Shown one piece after another: positions 47,089 to 56,158 of a stretch of DNA of 64,000 bases. Source of the stretch: Rhodopirellula islandica (GTDB lineage: Bacteria > Planctomycetota > Planctomycetia > Pirellulales > Pirellulaceae). Within the stretch, counting starts at the first letter, position 1, and each line of letters starts with the position of its first letter. The stretch is from assembly GCF_001027925.1 (NCBI RefSeq), contig NZ_LECT01000029.1, positions 186,001 to 250,000 of the forward strand. The letters run 5' to 3'. The notes beneath the pieces were generated by a model. That model had not been told where the DNA came from, ran no database searches, and was given only the letters and a program-made list of their open reading frames with translations. The translations under genes and the position numbers were made by a program.

Positions 47089-48543
47089 TCATCTCACCGT
47101 TGGTTGTCGAGCATCCTGCCGTGTGAGTGTTTGTTGCAATTCATGTTGCAATTTGGCGGCAAGATCGGATCGCTGAGCGGATAGGTCCTTCTGTTCACCG
47201 ATGTCGCTCGCAAGATCGTAAAGCTCAACGCGATTGTCTTCGGCGAATTGCAGCAGCTTGTACTGGCCGCGACGGATGGCGGACTGAGGGCGAGTCCGGC
47301 TGGTCGCAAAGTCATCGATGCCGATGTTGTCGGGGGCTTTGGCAAACCCTTTCTCCGGATGGTAATACGGGAAGTGCCAAATCAACGAGCGTTCTTGCTC
47401 GGCTGATTGAGGATTGGCATTCATCCAGCCAGCGACGCTTTCACCGTCACACTTCGGTAGATCGCCGCCTGCCCAATCAACCATTGTGGGCAGCAAGTCG
47501 ACCCCGATGACCGGACGTTCGATTTCTGTTTCTGCTTGGACGACGCCGGGCCAACGAACGATCATCGGCACGCGGATGCCACCCTCGTACAAGTTCCATT
47601 TGGAGCCACGTAGCGGCGCGTTGGCGGTGTACTCCGGATGCCCCCCGTTGTCGGAATAGAAAACCACAATGGTCCGATCGGCTTCGCCGGATGCCTCGAG
47701 TGAATCGAGGATCTGCCCGACATGGTGATCAAACGTCTCCACGAAGGCAGCGTACTCGATTCGGTTCTTGCGCTTCTTCGAATTCGAAGGCACCCGAGCG
47801 TCGTACTTCTTTCGCAGCCATTGGCAAGGCGTGCGGACGGGTGTGTGGACGTAGAACGAGGACGCCATTGCGAAGTACGGGCGATCGTGTTTCTTTCGAA
47901 GGAAGGCACCGACTCGGTCGACCATCGAATCGGAGGCAAAGCTGCCTACCTCGGTGATCGTTTCGACGGGCGAGCGTTTCCAGTTGTATGGGTGCGCCCC
48001 GTAGTCTTCCTCCGCCACCTCGAAGCCTTGCTTCTTGGGCCCGTGCGTGGGACTCCAACCGAGGTAGCGCTCATGGTGCGAACTGACATGCCACTTGCCG
48101 AAGAACGCCGTTTGGTAACCTTCGTCGTTCAAACACTCGGCGATCGTTCGCTCTTCAAGCGGCAGGTTCAACGTCAGCGGAGGTGCTGACAACGGCGTCG
48201 GGAAGTCGATCTTCTGTTGGCCCGCAGCGTCCTTGGTGACGAACTCAAAGTGCAAACGTGCAGGCGTCTTGCCGGTCAAGATTGATGCGCGGGATGCGGA
48301 GCAGATCGGGGCGGACGCGTAGGCTTCTGTGAAGCGGGCACCTTCGGACGCCAGTTCGTCCAGGTGCGGCGTGTCGTGCCAGGGATGCCCGTAGCAACCC
48401 AGGTCGGACCAAGCCAGATCGTCGGCCAAAATGAACAGGATGTTTGGCTGGTCGGGAGTTTCCGCTGCGGCGAATGAAGGTGCCAAGAAGACGCAGCAGA
48501 AAAGGGCTGCAGCAGCCCTCATGAAAAAGGTTGGCTTTGGCAT
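47089..48543 (-). CDS. Secreted sulfatase (CSASR type)
   Basis: The ATG at 48543 (MPKPTFFMRAAAALFCC) starts a signal peptide ending at SFAAA; the frame extends upstream to 48579. NILFILADDLAWSDLGCYG gives the first metal site; C81 in CSASRASILTGK is the formylglycine precursor, with Ala in place of Pro, an accepted variant. VFYSDNGG is the second metal site. About 484 residues. Sulfate ester hydrolysis outside the cytoplasm is expected, with unknown substrate. It is divergent from the next sulfatase gene by 240 bases, the same head-to-head arrangement as the pair near 7 kb. Confidence 0.92.
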   Translation of the reverse strand: MPKPTFFMRAAAALFCCVFLAPSFAAAETPDQPNILFILADDLAWSDLGCYGHPWHDTPHLDELASEGARFTEAYASAPICSASRASILTGKTPARLHFEFVTKDAAGQQKIDFPTPLSAPPLTLNLPLEERTIAECLNDEGYQTAFFGKWHVSSHHERYLGWSPTHGPKKQGFEVAEEDYGAHPYNWKRSPVETITEVGSFASDSMVDRVGAFLRKKHDRPYFAMASSFYVHTPVRTPCQWLRKKYDARVPSNSKKRKNRIEYAAFVETFDHHVGQILDSLEASGEADRTIVVFYSDNGGHPEYTANAPLRGSKWNLYEGGIRVPMIVRWPGVVQAETEIERPVIGVDLLPTMVDWAGGDLPKCDGESVAGWMNANPQSAEQERSLIWHFPYYHPEKGFAKAPDNIGIDDFATSRTRPQSAIRRGQYKLLQFAEDNRVELYDLASDIGEQKDLSAQRSDLAAKLQHELQQTLTRQDARQPTVR

Positions 48544-48783
48544 TTTGGTTGAATGAGTGAGTGGGGAAGATGCGTCCAAACGCGGTGGGAATTCGAATTG
48601 CGGTGGGAATGCAGGGGGGCTGAACTGAGTGTGAACACTTGTGGAGCGACGGCGGGTGGGGATGGATGTTTTTCACGTTCTTCGTCGCTGGAGTCGCTAG
48701 CATCTTGGGTACCTGCACCCGTGTCAAATACACTGTGTCTTGCCCCGCCTTCATGCCTTCCGAATCCCGCCCGCCCTGCCTGA

Positions 48784-50280
48784 ATGATGCCAGTGTCGAT
48801 TTTCGCTGTGATTCCTCGTCTCGTTTGCTTGTTGCTAGTCATCTTGGTGGGAGGTGCCTCGGTTGCCGCGGAAGCGACCCGGCCCAACCTCATTGTGATT
48901 TTGGCGGACGACATGGGATACGGTGACATGGGTTGCATGGGCAGCCAAACTCTGCAAACTCCGAACCTGGATCGGCTCGCTGAGTCCGGGGTGTTGTGTT
49001 CGCAAGCTTACGTGGCCAGCGCCGTGTGTTCGCCCTCGCGAGCGGGCCTGTTGACCGGTCGTGACCCACGACGGTTTGGCTATGAAGGCAATTTGAATGC
49101 CTCCGATGCAAACTATGCGACTCGGCCGGAGTTGCTGGGGTTGCCTGCCAGCGAAAAAACGCTCGGTGATCACCTCGGGGCGTCCGGTTACGCGACCGCA
49201 TTGATCGGGAAGTGGCACTTGGGGATGGGGGAAATGCATCATCCCAATCGCCGCGGCTTCGACCATTTCTGTGGCATGCTCACCGGCGGTCATCACTACT
49301 TCCCAGCGACGATGAATCACGTCATCGAACGGAACGGTCAGCGGGTGGAGGATTTTTCCAGCGAGTACCTGACGGACTTCTTCACCGATGAAGGGTTGCG
49401 ATTCATTGACCAGCAGGAAGCAGCGGAGCCGGACCAGCCTTGGTTCGTTTTCTTCTCCTACAACGCACCTCACACACCGATGCACGCCACGGAAGCGGAC
49501 TTGGCACGCTTTGCGAACATCAAGAATCAAAAACGCCGAACCTACGCCGCGATGATGTTCGCCCTCGACCGCGGTGTGGGGCGAATTCGCAAGCACTTGG
49601 AAGCAACCGGGCAGTGGGAGAACACGTTGCTGGTTTTCCTTTCCGACAACGGTGGCGCAACCACCAACGCCAGTTGGAATGGGCCGCTTCGTGGTGTGAA
49701 AGGATCGATGCGAGAAGGCGGCATTCGCGTTCCGATGATCTGGACTTGGCCGGCCAAGTTTCCTGCCGGCACACGCTATGACGGCGTGATCAGTTCATTG
49801 GATTTGCTGCCGACGTTTTGTTCCGCTGCGGGGGCTCAGCCGCTGGCGTTGTCCGCTCCCATGTCGCACGAGGACGCGTCGAATCGAAAACGAATGAATC
49901 GCTTGGCCGGAACGCATGACGGCATCGACATGACCGCACATTTGGTTGACGGCAGCGAACCGCCCAAGCGTCGTTTGTACTGGCGACTGCAGGGGCAAAC
50001 CGCGATTTTGGATGGCACCGACAAATTGCTGCGTCCCTCGCATCGACCCGCCGAGTTGTTTGAGGTTGCCACCGACGTCTCGGAAAGCAACGACTTGTCG
50101 ACCCAAGAACCAACCCGTTTCCGCGAACTGTTTCGCGAATTGGGGGCCTGGGAATCGATGTTGACGACGGTTCCGTTGTGGGGATCATCGCCCTTTTGGT
50201 CGGGGCAATCCGCCAAACACTATGACACATGGGAACCTCGCCCAGAACCAGAATCCACTTCTTTGAATCGCAACCCATGA
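48784..50280 (+). CDS. Secreted sulfatase (CSPSR type)
   Basis: A signal peptide of about 29 residues precedes LIVILADDMGYGDMG. C82 in CSPSRAGLLTGRDP is the formylglycine precursor in a fully canonical motif, and FLSDNGGATTN is the C-terminal metal site. The enzyme is expected to act on sulfate esters in the periplasm or outside. ATG codons at 48784 and 48787 are both usable. A hairpin of 8 bp without a T-tract (50282-50302) follows the stop. The next gene, an FAD oxidoreductase on the same strand, begins 105 bases later and may be cotranscribed. Confidence 0.93.
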   Translation: MMPVSIFAVIPRLVCLLLVILVGGASVAAEATRPNLIVILADDMGYGDMGCMGSQTLQTPNLDRLAESGVLCSQAYVASAVCSPSRAGLLTGRDPRRFGYEGNLNASDANYATRPELLGLPASEKTLGDHLGASGYATALIGKWHLGMGEMHHPNRRGFDHFCGMLTGGHHYFPATMNHVIERNGQRVEDFSSEYLTDFFTDEGLRFIDQQEAAEPDQPWFVFFSYNAPHTPMHATEADLARFANIKNQKRRTYAAMMFALDRGVGRIRKHLEATGQWENTLLVFLSDNGGATTNASWNGPLRGVKGSMREGGIRVPMIWTWPAKFPAGTRYDGVISSLDLLPTFCSAAGAQPLALSAPMSHEDASNRKRMNRLAGTHDGIDMTAHLVDGSEPPKRRLYWRLQGQTAILDGTDKLLRPSHRPAELFEVATDVSESNDLSTQEPTRFRELFRELGAWESMLTTVPLWGSSPFWSGQSAKHYDTWEPRPEPESTSLNRNP

Positions 50281-50385
50281 CAATCGGAACCCGATTCCGA
50301 TTCAGCACGCACCGTTGATCGAATTTCGTTCGTGAATGCCGTGCCTTGCACCTTCCCCGATGCCCCGCCTTTGATGGAGATTTAC

Positions 50386-52491
50386 ATGAGTTTGACACCA
50401 AGACAGAACCTTGCTGTGGCAGTGATGCTGTTGTTACTGGTCGGTTGGTCGATGCCCGCAAGCGCTGTGGATCCGGAACCCGTGGACTTGGTGGTCTATG
50501 GCGGAACGTCCGCTGGAATCGCTGCCGCGGTGCAAGCACACCGAATGGGCAAATCGGTGATCGTGATTGAACCAAGCCAACGCGTCGGTGGACTCACAAC
50601 GGGTGGTCTGGGGCAAACCGACATTGGCAACAAAGCCGCCATCGGTGGGATCGCTCGCGAATTTTACGAAGACATTGCGGCCCACTACGAGGATCCCTCC
50701 GCTTGGAATTGGCAGCGTGAGGAGGAGTACCGAGGCGGTGGCCAATCCAGAACCGCAGCGGGTGAATCCGCGATGTGGACGTTTGAACCCAGTGTCGCGT
50801 TGGCGGTCTATCAAGATTGGATTGAGCGAGACGGCCTCCGGGTCGACTACGGCAAACGGTTGGATCGGTCCTCGGTGATGACGACCCGCAGTTTGCCGGC
50901 CCGGATCATTGCGATTCGGATGGAGTCGGGTGAAACCTACCGGGCGCGGATGTTCATTGACGCGACCTACGAAGGCGATCTGTTGGCCGCCGCCGGGGTG
51001 AGCTACACGATTGGCCGGGAAGCCAACGAGCAATACGGCGAAACGCTCAACGGTGTGCAGACCAAGATGGGGATTTACCACCAACTGCGAAAAGGCATTG
51101 ATCCCTACGTCGTTCCCGGAGACCCGAGCAGCGGATTGCTCCCGCACATCGATCCCAATGGGCCCGGAGAAGAAGGTGCCGCAGATCATCGCGTGCAAGC
51201 GTACTGTTTTCGGATGTGCTTGACCGATCATCCGCAGAATCGCATCCCGTTTCACAAGCCCGATGGTTATCAACCGCTTTGGTACGAGCTGTTGCTTCGC
51301 AACTACGAGGCCGGCGAAAACACGGCTCCGTGGATCAATTCTGGCATGCCCAATCGCAAGACGGACACCAACAACCGATTGGGATTCTCGACGGACTTCA
51401 TCGGCCAGAATTACGACTACCCCGAAGCCAGCTACGAAGAACGCGAAAAAATTGTTGCCGAGCATCGACTGTATCAACAAGGGTTGATGTGGACTCTGGC
51501 CAATCACCCCCGCATGCCCGAAAACGTGCGCAAACAAGTCGCTCGGTGGGGGATGTGCAAGGACGAGTTTCAAGAGGGCAATGGCTGGCAAAAGCAACTC
51601 TACATTCGCGAGGCCCGGCGAATGGTCGGCGAGTACGTGATGACGCAGAAAAATTGCCAAGGTCTGCCGATCGAAGACCCGATCGGATTGGCGGCCTACA
51701 CGATGGATTCGCACCATCAACAACGCTACGTCGATGAAAGCGGTCACGTGCGGAATGAAGGAGACGTGCAGGTCGGCGGTTTCCCACCGTACGGCATCAG
51801 CTACCGATCGTTGGTTCCCAAGCAACGCGAGGTCTCCAACTTGTTGGTGCCGGTTTGTTTGTCCGCTTCGCACATTGCGTTCGGATCAATCCGGATGGAG
51901 CCCGTGTTCATGGTGCTCGGTCAAACTTCCGCAACCGCAGCCGCCATGGCGATCGACGACCAAGTCGCGGTTCAGAAGGTTGACTACGAACGATTGGCAA
52001 AGCGTTTGGTGGAAGACAAACAAGTTCTGGCTTACGTCGGTCCCAAGCCCAAGCCGGGAATCGATCCGAAGTCCCTCGACGGGATTGTTGTCGACAACTC
52101 ACAAGCGAAAACGGCAGGCAGTTGGATCCCCAGCAGTTCGACTGGCAATCGAGTTGGGATCGACTACTTGCACGACAGTGACGCCAGCAAGGGCGATTGC
52201 GTCGTGATCTATCGGGCTCCGTTGAAACAACCGGGACGCTACCTGGTGAACTTGCTGTGGCCGGTGCATTCCAACCGAGCCAGCAACACGTTGGTGAAGA
52301 TCACAGACGCCGCCGGTCAGCAACACGAGGTTCGCGTGAACCAACGCGATGCGAAGTCTGGCGGGCGAGCCAAGCTGGGTGAATTCGAGTTCGGCGCGAA
52401 TGCGATCGTGGAAATCCGCAATGACGATTCCGATGGTTATGTCATCGCTGACGCGGTGCAGTTCGTTCCGCTGGGAAACGCCGGCGATTGA
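50386..52491 (+). CDS. Secreted FAD-dependent oxidoreductase with C-terminal binding module
   Basis: The ATG at 50386 has a good ribosome site (ggaga) and begins a signal peptide ending near PASA-VDP. DLVVYGGTSAGIAAAVQAHRMGKSVIVIEPSQRVGGLTTGGLGQ carries the FAD-binding motif of the FAD_oxidored family; FIDATYEGDLLAAAG is the second family signature. Near the end a beta-rich region resembles the golvesin/xanthan-lyase C-terminal module (GRYLVNLLWPVHSN, DGYVIADAVQFVP). Activity is probably oxidation of a carbohydrate or similar substrate outside the cytoplasm, fitting the adjacent sulfatases. The exact substrate is unknown. Confidence 0.85.
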   Translation: MSLTPRQNLAVAVMLLLLVGWSMPASAVDPEPVDLVVYGGTSAGIAAAVQAHRMGKSVIVIEPSQRVGGLTTGGLGQTDIGNKAAIGGIAREFYEDIAAHYEDPSAWNWQREEEYRGGGQSRTAAGESAMWTFEPSVALAVYQDWIERDGLRVDYGKRLDRSSVMTTRSLPARIIAIRMESGETYRARMFIDATYEGDLLAAAGVSYTIGREANEQYGETLNGVQTKMGIYHQLRKGIDPYVVPGDPSSGLLPHIDPNGPGEEGAADHRVQAYCFRMCLTDHPQNRIPFHKPDGYQPLWYELLLRNYEAGENTAPWINSGMPNRKTDTNNRLGFSTDFIGQNYDYPEASYEEREKIVAEHRLYQQGLMWTLANHPRMPENVRKQVARWGMCKDEFQEGNGWQKQLYIREARRMVGEYVMTQKNCQGLPIEDPIGLAAYTMDSHHQQRYVDESGHVRNEGDVQVGGFPPYGISYRSLVPKQREVSNLLVPVCLSASHIAFGSIRMEPVFMVLGQTSATAAAMAIDDQVAVQKVDYERLAKRLVEDKQVLAYVGPKPKPGIDPKSLDGIVVDNSQAKTAGSWIPSSSTGNRVGIDYLHDSDASKGDCVVIYRAPLKQPGRYLVNLLWPVHSNRASNTLVKITDAAGQQHEVRVNQRDAKSGGRAKLGEFEFGANAIVEIRNDDSDGYVIADAVQFVPLGNAGD

Positions 52492-52531
52492 GGCAACAGC
52501 ATCCCACGCATTTCGATGCACCGGTCTCGGT

Positions 52532-54736
52532 TCAGGCACCGTCGCTGAGGTCGAGGTGATTGCCGTAGCGGCGGAGCACTTGGGATTTGAGATCTTCCAG
52601 GCCTTCCGATTCCATTTCGGGGTCTTGGTCGATCCAGTCCTGCGCCATCTCGCGAGCGACTTGCAGAATCTCGACATCGCGGTGCAAGTCCGCGATTCTC
52701 AATCGAGCGTCGCCGCTTTGACGTTGGCCCAACACGTCTCCGGGGCCCCGCAAGCGAAAGTCCGCTTCAGCCAATTCGAACCCATCGAGTGTTTGCTCAA
52801 AGACTTTCAATCGTTCGTCTTCTTGCGGTGGTTTGTCACCATCGACAAACACGCAAACGTGCCCCGCATGAGTGCCGCGACTGACCCGCCCGCGAAGCTG
52901 GTGCAACTGAGCCAGCCCAAATCGATTGCCACCCAAGATCGCCATCACGGTTGCATTGGGAACATCGATCCCAACTTCGATCACGGTGGTGCTGACCAAC
53001 ACATCCAGCTCACCTTCTGCGAACAGCTCCATCACACGTTGCTTTTCATCCGAGGGCATGCGGCCATGCAGCAACCCGACGCGCAAACCTTTCAGCGGGC
53101 CCGTGCGAAGTTGTTCATAGGTTGAGTGCACCGACGTGATGTCTTCCGCAGGCGGTTCCGTCGCATCGATGACTTCCGACAACTCTTCGTCCGCCGATTC
53201 GACTTCTGGTCCCACTCGCGGGGCCACCACAAAGGCTTGCCGTCCTTCTGCCACGCGTTCTCTGACGAATGACCACCAGCGCTCACGCCAGCTGTCACCG
53301 GCCAAGTACGTGTGCACAGCACCACGACCGGCCGGTTTCTCTCGCAGCGTGCTCAGGTCCACATCGCCAAACTGCGTCATCGCGACGCTGCGTGGGATCG
53401 GCGTGGCAGACATCACCAGATAGTGCGGGTCAACGCCGCCATCGCGAAGCGTCACGCGTTGTTTGACACCAAATTTGTGCTGTTCATCGATCACGCACAG
53501 CCCCAGTCGATGGAACTCGACACCATACAGCAAGGCTTGCGTGCCGATCACGATGTCCAATTCACCGGTCCGGATTTTCTCGACCGTGTCACGTCGCTCG
53601 GCCGCACCGAGTGATCCGCACAGCAAACCGATCCGCACGCGACTGTCCGCCAGCATCCGCTGAAGCGTCGCGTGGTGCTGCCTCGCCAGCACTTCCGTCG
53701 GGGCCATCAAGGTGGCTTGGTGTTCTCCCGCGACGGCGACCAGCATCGCGAAAATGGCGACGACGGTTTTGCCGCTGCCGACGTCGCCTTGCAGCAATCG
53801 GTTCATCGGAAACTGGCGTGCCATGTCGGCTGCGATCACGTCCATCACCCGGCGTTGATCGCCGGTCAGTTCAAACGGGAATCGCCGCAAAATTCGATTG
53901 CGAACCGTGGCAGAACACTCCAATGAGGGTGCTCGCAGTTCGCTGGTCAGCGACCGGCGTCGCATCGCCAGTGCCAACTGCATCACCAGCAACTCTTGGA
54001 ACACCAACCGAGTTTGGGCCGCAGACAGGTCCGCTTCGCTTTCCGGCAAGTGGATGCCTCGCAAGGCCTCCGAAATACCAGGCAGCACGTCGGGCAATTC
54101 CATCCCCGCTGCGTTCAATCGTTTGGCAGCATCGGATCGCAACCGTTCAGGCAACACCTCGGTCAATTGAGCGGACAGTTCCTGGACCAGCGGACGAGCC
54201 AAACGCCGCAGGTCGGATTGCTTGACGCCTTCAGTCAGCGGGTAATTGGGCAGGATCAATCCGCCCGGCGCATCCTCGTCTGGCAGCTCGCCTTCCTGGA
54301 CGACTTCGTATTGAGGATGCGTGAACTCCCACCGCAGTCCCGCCAACTTGGGCGTGCCACTGATTCGCACTTTCGTTTCAAAGGTCAATTGTTCGGCGCG
54401 AAACGGTTGATTGAAGAACACGATTCGAACCGCGCCCGAATCATTTTCGACAATCGCGGCGAAGATCGATTTGCCGGGCGTGCGAGAAACCAACTCGGCG
54501 TCGGTGATCGTCCCGATGAAGGTCGCCGGTTGGCCCTCCGACAAATCCGCCACTTGGGTCGGCGGAGGTGGGAAGGCGTGATTCCGTGGAAACAGAAACA
54601 GGATGTCGCGAGCGATTCGCAGTCCCAACTTGCGAAGCTTGGTTGCTCGCGCGGGGCCCACGCCTGGCAAATACTGAATCGGTGTGGTCAGCGTGAGCGT
54701 GGATTCGCTGCTGCTTGGCTCGCTCACGAAATTCAA
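52532..54736 (-). CDS. recG: ATP-dependent DNA helicase RecG
   Basis: RecG drives branch migration and fork regression in recombination and repair. The N-terminal wedge has YLPGVGPARATKLRKLGL. Helicase motifs are GDVGSGKTVVA (Walker A), DEQHKFGVKQR (Walker B, with a Lys in place of the usual Arg), ATPIPRSVA, and QLRGRVSRG (motif VI, with Ser for the more common Gly). The C-terminus (LRGPGDVLGQRQSG, ADLHRD) is diagnostic for RecG. At 734 residues it has a normal length. The frame begins with TTG at 54736; a GTG at 54727 is an alternative. The TTG immediately follows the TatD-like stop, so they are cotranscribed. Confidence 0.95.
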   Translation of the reverse strand: MNFVSEPSSSESTLTLTTPIQYLPGVGPARATKLRKLGLRIARDILFLFPRNHAFPPPPTQVADLSEGQPATFIGTITDAELVSRTPGKSIFAAIVENDSGAVRIVFFNQPFRAEQLTFETKVRISGTPKLAGLRWEFTHPQYEVVQEGELPDEDAPGGLILPNYPLTEGVKQSDLRRLARPLVQELSAQLTEVLPERLRSDAAKRLNAAGMELPDVLPGISEALRGIHLPESEADLSAAQTRLVFQELLVMQLALAMRRRSLTSELRAPSLECSATVRNRILRRFPFELTGDQRRVMDVIAADMARQFPMNRLLQGDVGSGKTVVAIFAMLVAVAGEHQATLMAPTEVLARQHHATLQRMLADSRVRIGLLCGSLGAAERRDTVEKIRTGELDIVIGTQALLYGVEFHRLGLCVIDEQHKFGVKQRVTLRDGGVDPHYLVMSATPIPRSVAMTQFGDVDLSTLREKPAGRGAVHTYLAGDSWRERWWSFVRERVAEGRQAFVVAPRVGPEVESADEELSEVIDATEPPAEDITSVHSTYEQLRTGPLKGLRVGLLHGRMPSDEKQRVMELFAEGELDVLVSTTVIEVGIDVPNATVMAILGGNRFGLAQLHQLRGRVSRGTHAGHVCVFVDGDKPPQEDERLKVFEQTLDGFELAEADFRLRGPGDVLGQRQSGDARLRIADLHRDVEILQVAREMAQDWIDQDPEMESEGLEDLKSQVLRRYGNHLDLSDGA

Positions 54737-55546
54737 TCACCGAGGCGTGTAGTGAAACTGTTTGCTTTTCGAAAAGAACTCGACCGGGTTGTCATGCACG
54801 ACCTTGCGAATCAAGGCTTCGTCCATTCCGCGACGTCGCATCGTGTAAATCAAATCGGGCACGGCGGTCGGTTTGCTGATGCCCCAATCGCCAGCCGAGT
54901 TGGCCAACAATCGCTCACCCGCATGGCGTTCAATCATATCGGCAGCGCGATCAGGCGTGCACTTGGTGACCGGATAAAGCGTCATCCCGGCCCAGAAACC
55001 TCGATCGAGCACTTCGCTGACGGTGTGTTCTTCGACGTGGTCGACCAACACTCGATCTGGATTGATGCGTGAATCGTCACAGAGCATGTCCAAGATCATC
55101 CGCGTGCCTTGGTACTTGTCTTCCAAGTGCGGCGTGTGGATCAAGATCGGCTGGTCGTACTTGATCGCCAACTCCATGTGTTCGAGGAACACCGTCGCTT
55201 CGTTCTTGGTGTTCTTGTTCAGTCCGATCTCGCCGATCCCCAGCACACCGGGGCGATCGAGGAACTCGGGAATCATCGAGATGACTTCGCGAGACAGCGA
55301 AACGTTCTCGGCTTCTTTGGCGTTGATGCACAGCCAACAGTAATGCTGGATGCCAAACTGAGCCGCACGTTTGGGTTCCACCGCGGTCAATTGTTCAAAG
55401 TAATCGCGAAAACCGTCGACCGTGCCACGGTCAAAGCCAGCCCAAAAGGCCGGTTCGCTGACGGCAACGCATCCCATCCGAGCGAGCGTTTCATAGTCGT
55501 CCGTCACGCGGCTGACCATGTGAATGTGCGGGTCGATGAAGTCCAT
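54737..55546 (-). CDS. TatD-related metal-dependent hydrolase
   Basis: A TIM-barrel hydrolase with metal motifs DPHIHM, GVLGIGEIGLN, PILIHTPHLEDKY, DHVEEHT and NSAGDWG. The order fits TatD-like amidohydrolases, and the segment VSEPAFWAGFDR followed by AAQFGIQHYCW is like the hydrolase of the bacterial ebo gene cluster; this likeness is recalled, not searched. It could act on a nucleotide or small amide; the substrate is unknown. No other ebo genes (UbiA-like prenyltransferase, dehydroquinate-synthase-like) are next to it. The gene lies between the 89-residue unknown and recG on the same strand. Confidence 0.8.
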   Translation of the reverse strand: MDFIDPHIHMVSRVTDDYETLARMGCVAVSEPAFWAGFDRGTVDGFRDYFEQLTAVEPKRAAQFGIQHYCWLCINAKEAENVSLSREVISMIPEFLDRPGVLGIGEIGLNKNTKNEATVFLEHMELAIKYDQPILIHTPHLEDKYQGTRMILDMLCDDSRINPDRVLVDHVEEHTVSEVLDRGFWAGMTLYPVTKCTPDRAADMIERHAGERLLANSAGDWGISKPTAVPDLIYTMRRRGMDEALIRKVVHDNPVEFFSKSKQFHYTPR

Positions 55547-55615
55547 GTTGCTGGTCAGTGGGTCGGAGTGTTTTTAGGAGGGCAAGGGAGCGATGTCAGT
55601 CAGTGGCCGTTGGGC

Positions 55616-55885
55616 TCACTTCGAGCTCGGCGTTCCCACACCGAGGTTGGTCTTCCAATCAGGGTCGTACTGGCGGGAGAACCAATGCTGAACCTTGGCG
55701 GCTCGGTCGGGATCCTCAGCGAGCAACATTTCCATCGCATGCGTGAGCTGATCGCGACGCGGTGAAGGATCCTTGCCTCCCGGAGCACGGTCCAGTCGGT
55801 CCAGCACCGCCGCCAGTTCCAAAACTTTGGCTCGAACTTCCAGGTACGAGGCATCCAGAATTTCGTCAGCGGTCCGTTGGCTCAT
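55616..55885 (-). CDS. Small conserved-looking protein of unknown function
   Basis: Eighty-nine residues, without signal or membrane segment, mostly helical by composition (EVRAKVLELAAVLDRLDRA). It ends VQHWFSRQYDPDWKTNLGVG, a pattern that may be conserved in planctomycetes, but I cannot name a family. The ATG at 55885 is 69 bases upstream of the TatD-like start on the same strand, so the two may work together. Nothing in the sequence gives a specific function. Confidence 0.65.
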   Translation of the reverse strand: MSQRTADEILDASYLEVRAKVLELAAVLDRLDRAPGGKDPSPRRDQLTHAMEMLLAEDPDRAAKVQHWFSRQYDPDWKTNLGVGTPSSK

Positions 55886-55992
55886 GGCGCAGGTTTGTCG
55901 AGGGAGAAACGGTTTGAGAACGGGTTGTTACCCGTTCGCGGCAACAACCCCGCATTTCAGTTCAGGGTGTCCATTCAATTGTACCCGACAAC

Positions 55993-56157
55993 TCATGGAT
56001 TGGTTCCCAGCGTGGAAGCCTTTTTCCGGCAAGCCTGGCTGCAATACCGGACCTGCTCCCAATCGCGAGCCCATTTTTTTCGCCAGGCGAACTCCCTCCG
56101 GCAGACCGGGCAGGTCTTCGTCGGCAGGTTCCGTTTGGCATCACGATGGGCGGACAC
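55993..56157 (-). CDS. DUF2256 small Cys-rich protein
   Basis: This 54-residue gene starts at GTG 56157, two bases after the serS stop codon, and ends TGA at 55993-55995. The protein contains [20 protein letters not shown] followed by [13 protein letters not shown], which matches the DUF2256 family pattern CPVCxRPFxWRKKWxxxWxxVxYCSxxCR closely. Two CxxC/CxxxC pairs suggest zinc binding. The role of this family is unknown; the basic content could suit RNA or protein contact. The tight join with serS suggests cotranscription and perhaps coupled translation. It is easily missed because it is short and begins with GTG. Confidence 0.85.
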   Translation of the reverse strand: MSAHRDAKRNLPTKTCPVCRREFAWRKKWARDWEQVRYCSQACRKKASTLGTNP

Positions 56158-56158
56158 A

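Noticed and set aside
53996-55072. 358-residue plus-strand frame
   Set aside because: Antisense to recG and the TatD-like gene, both strongly supported by motifs.
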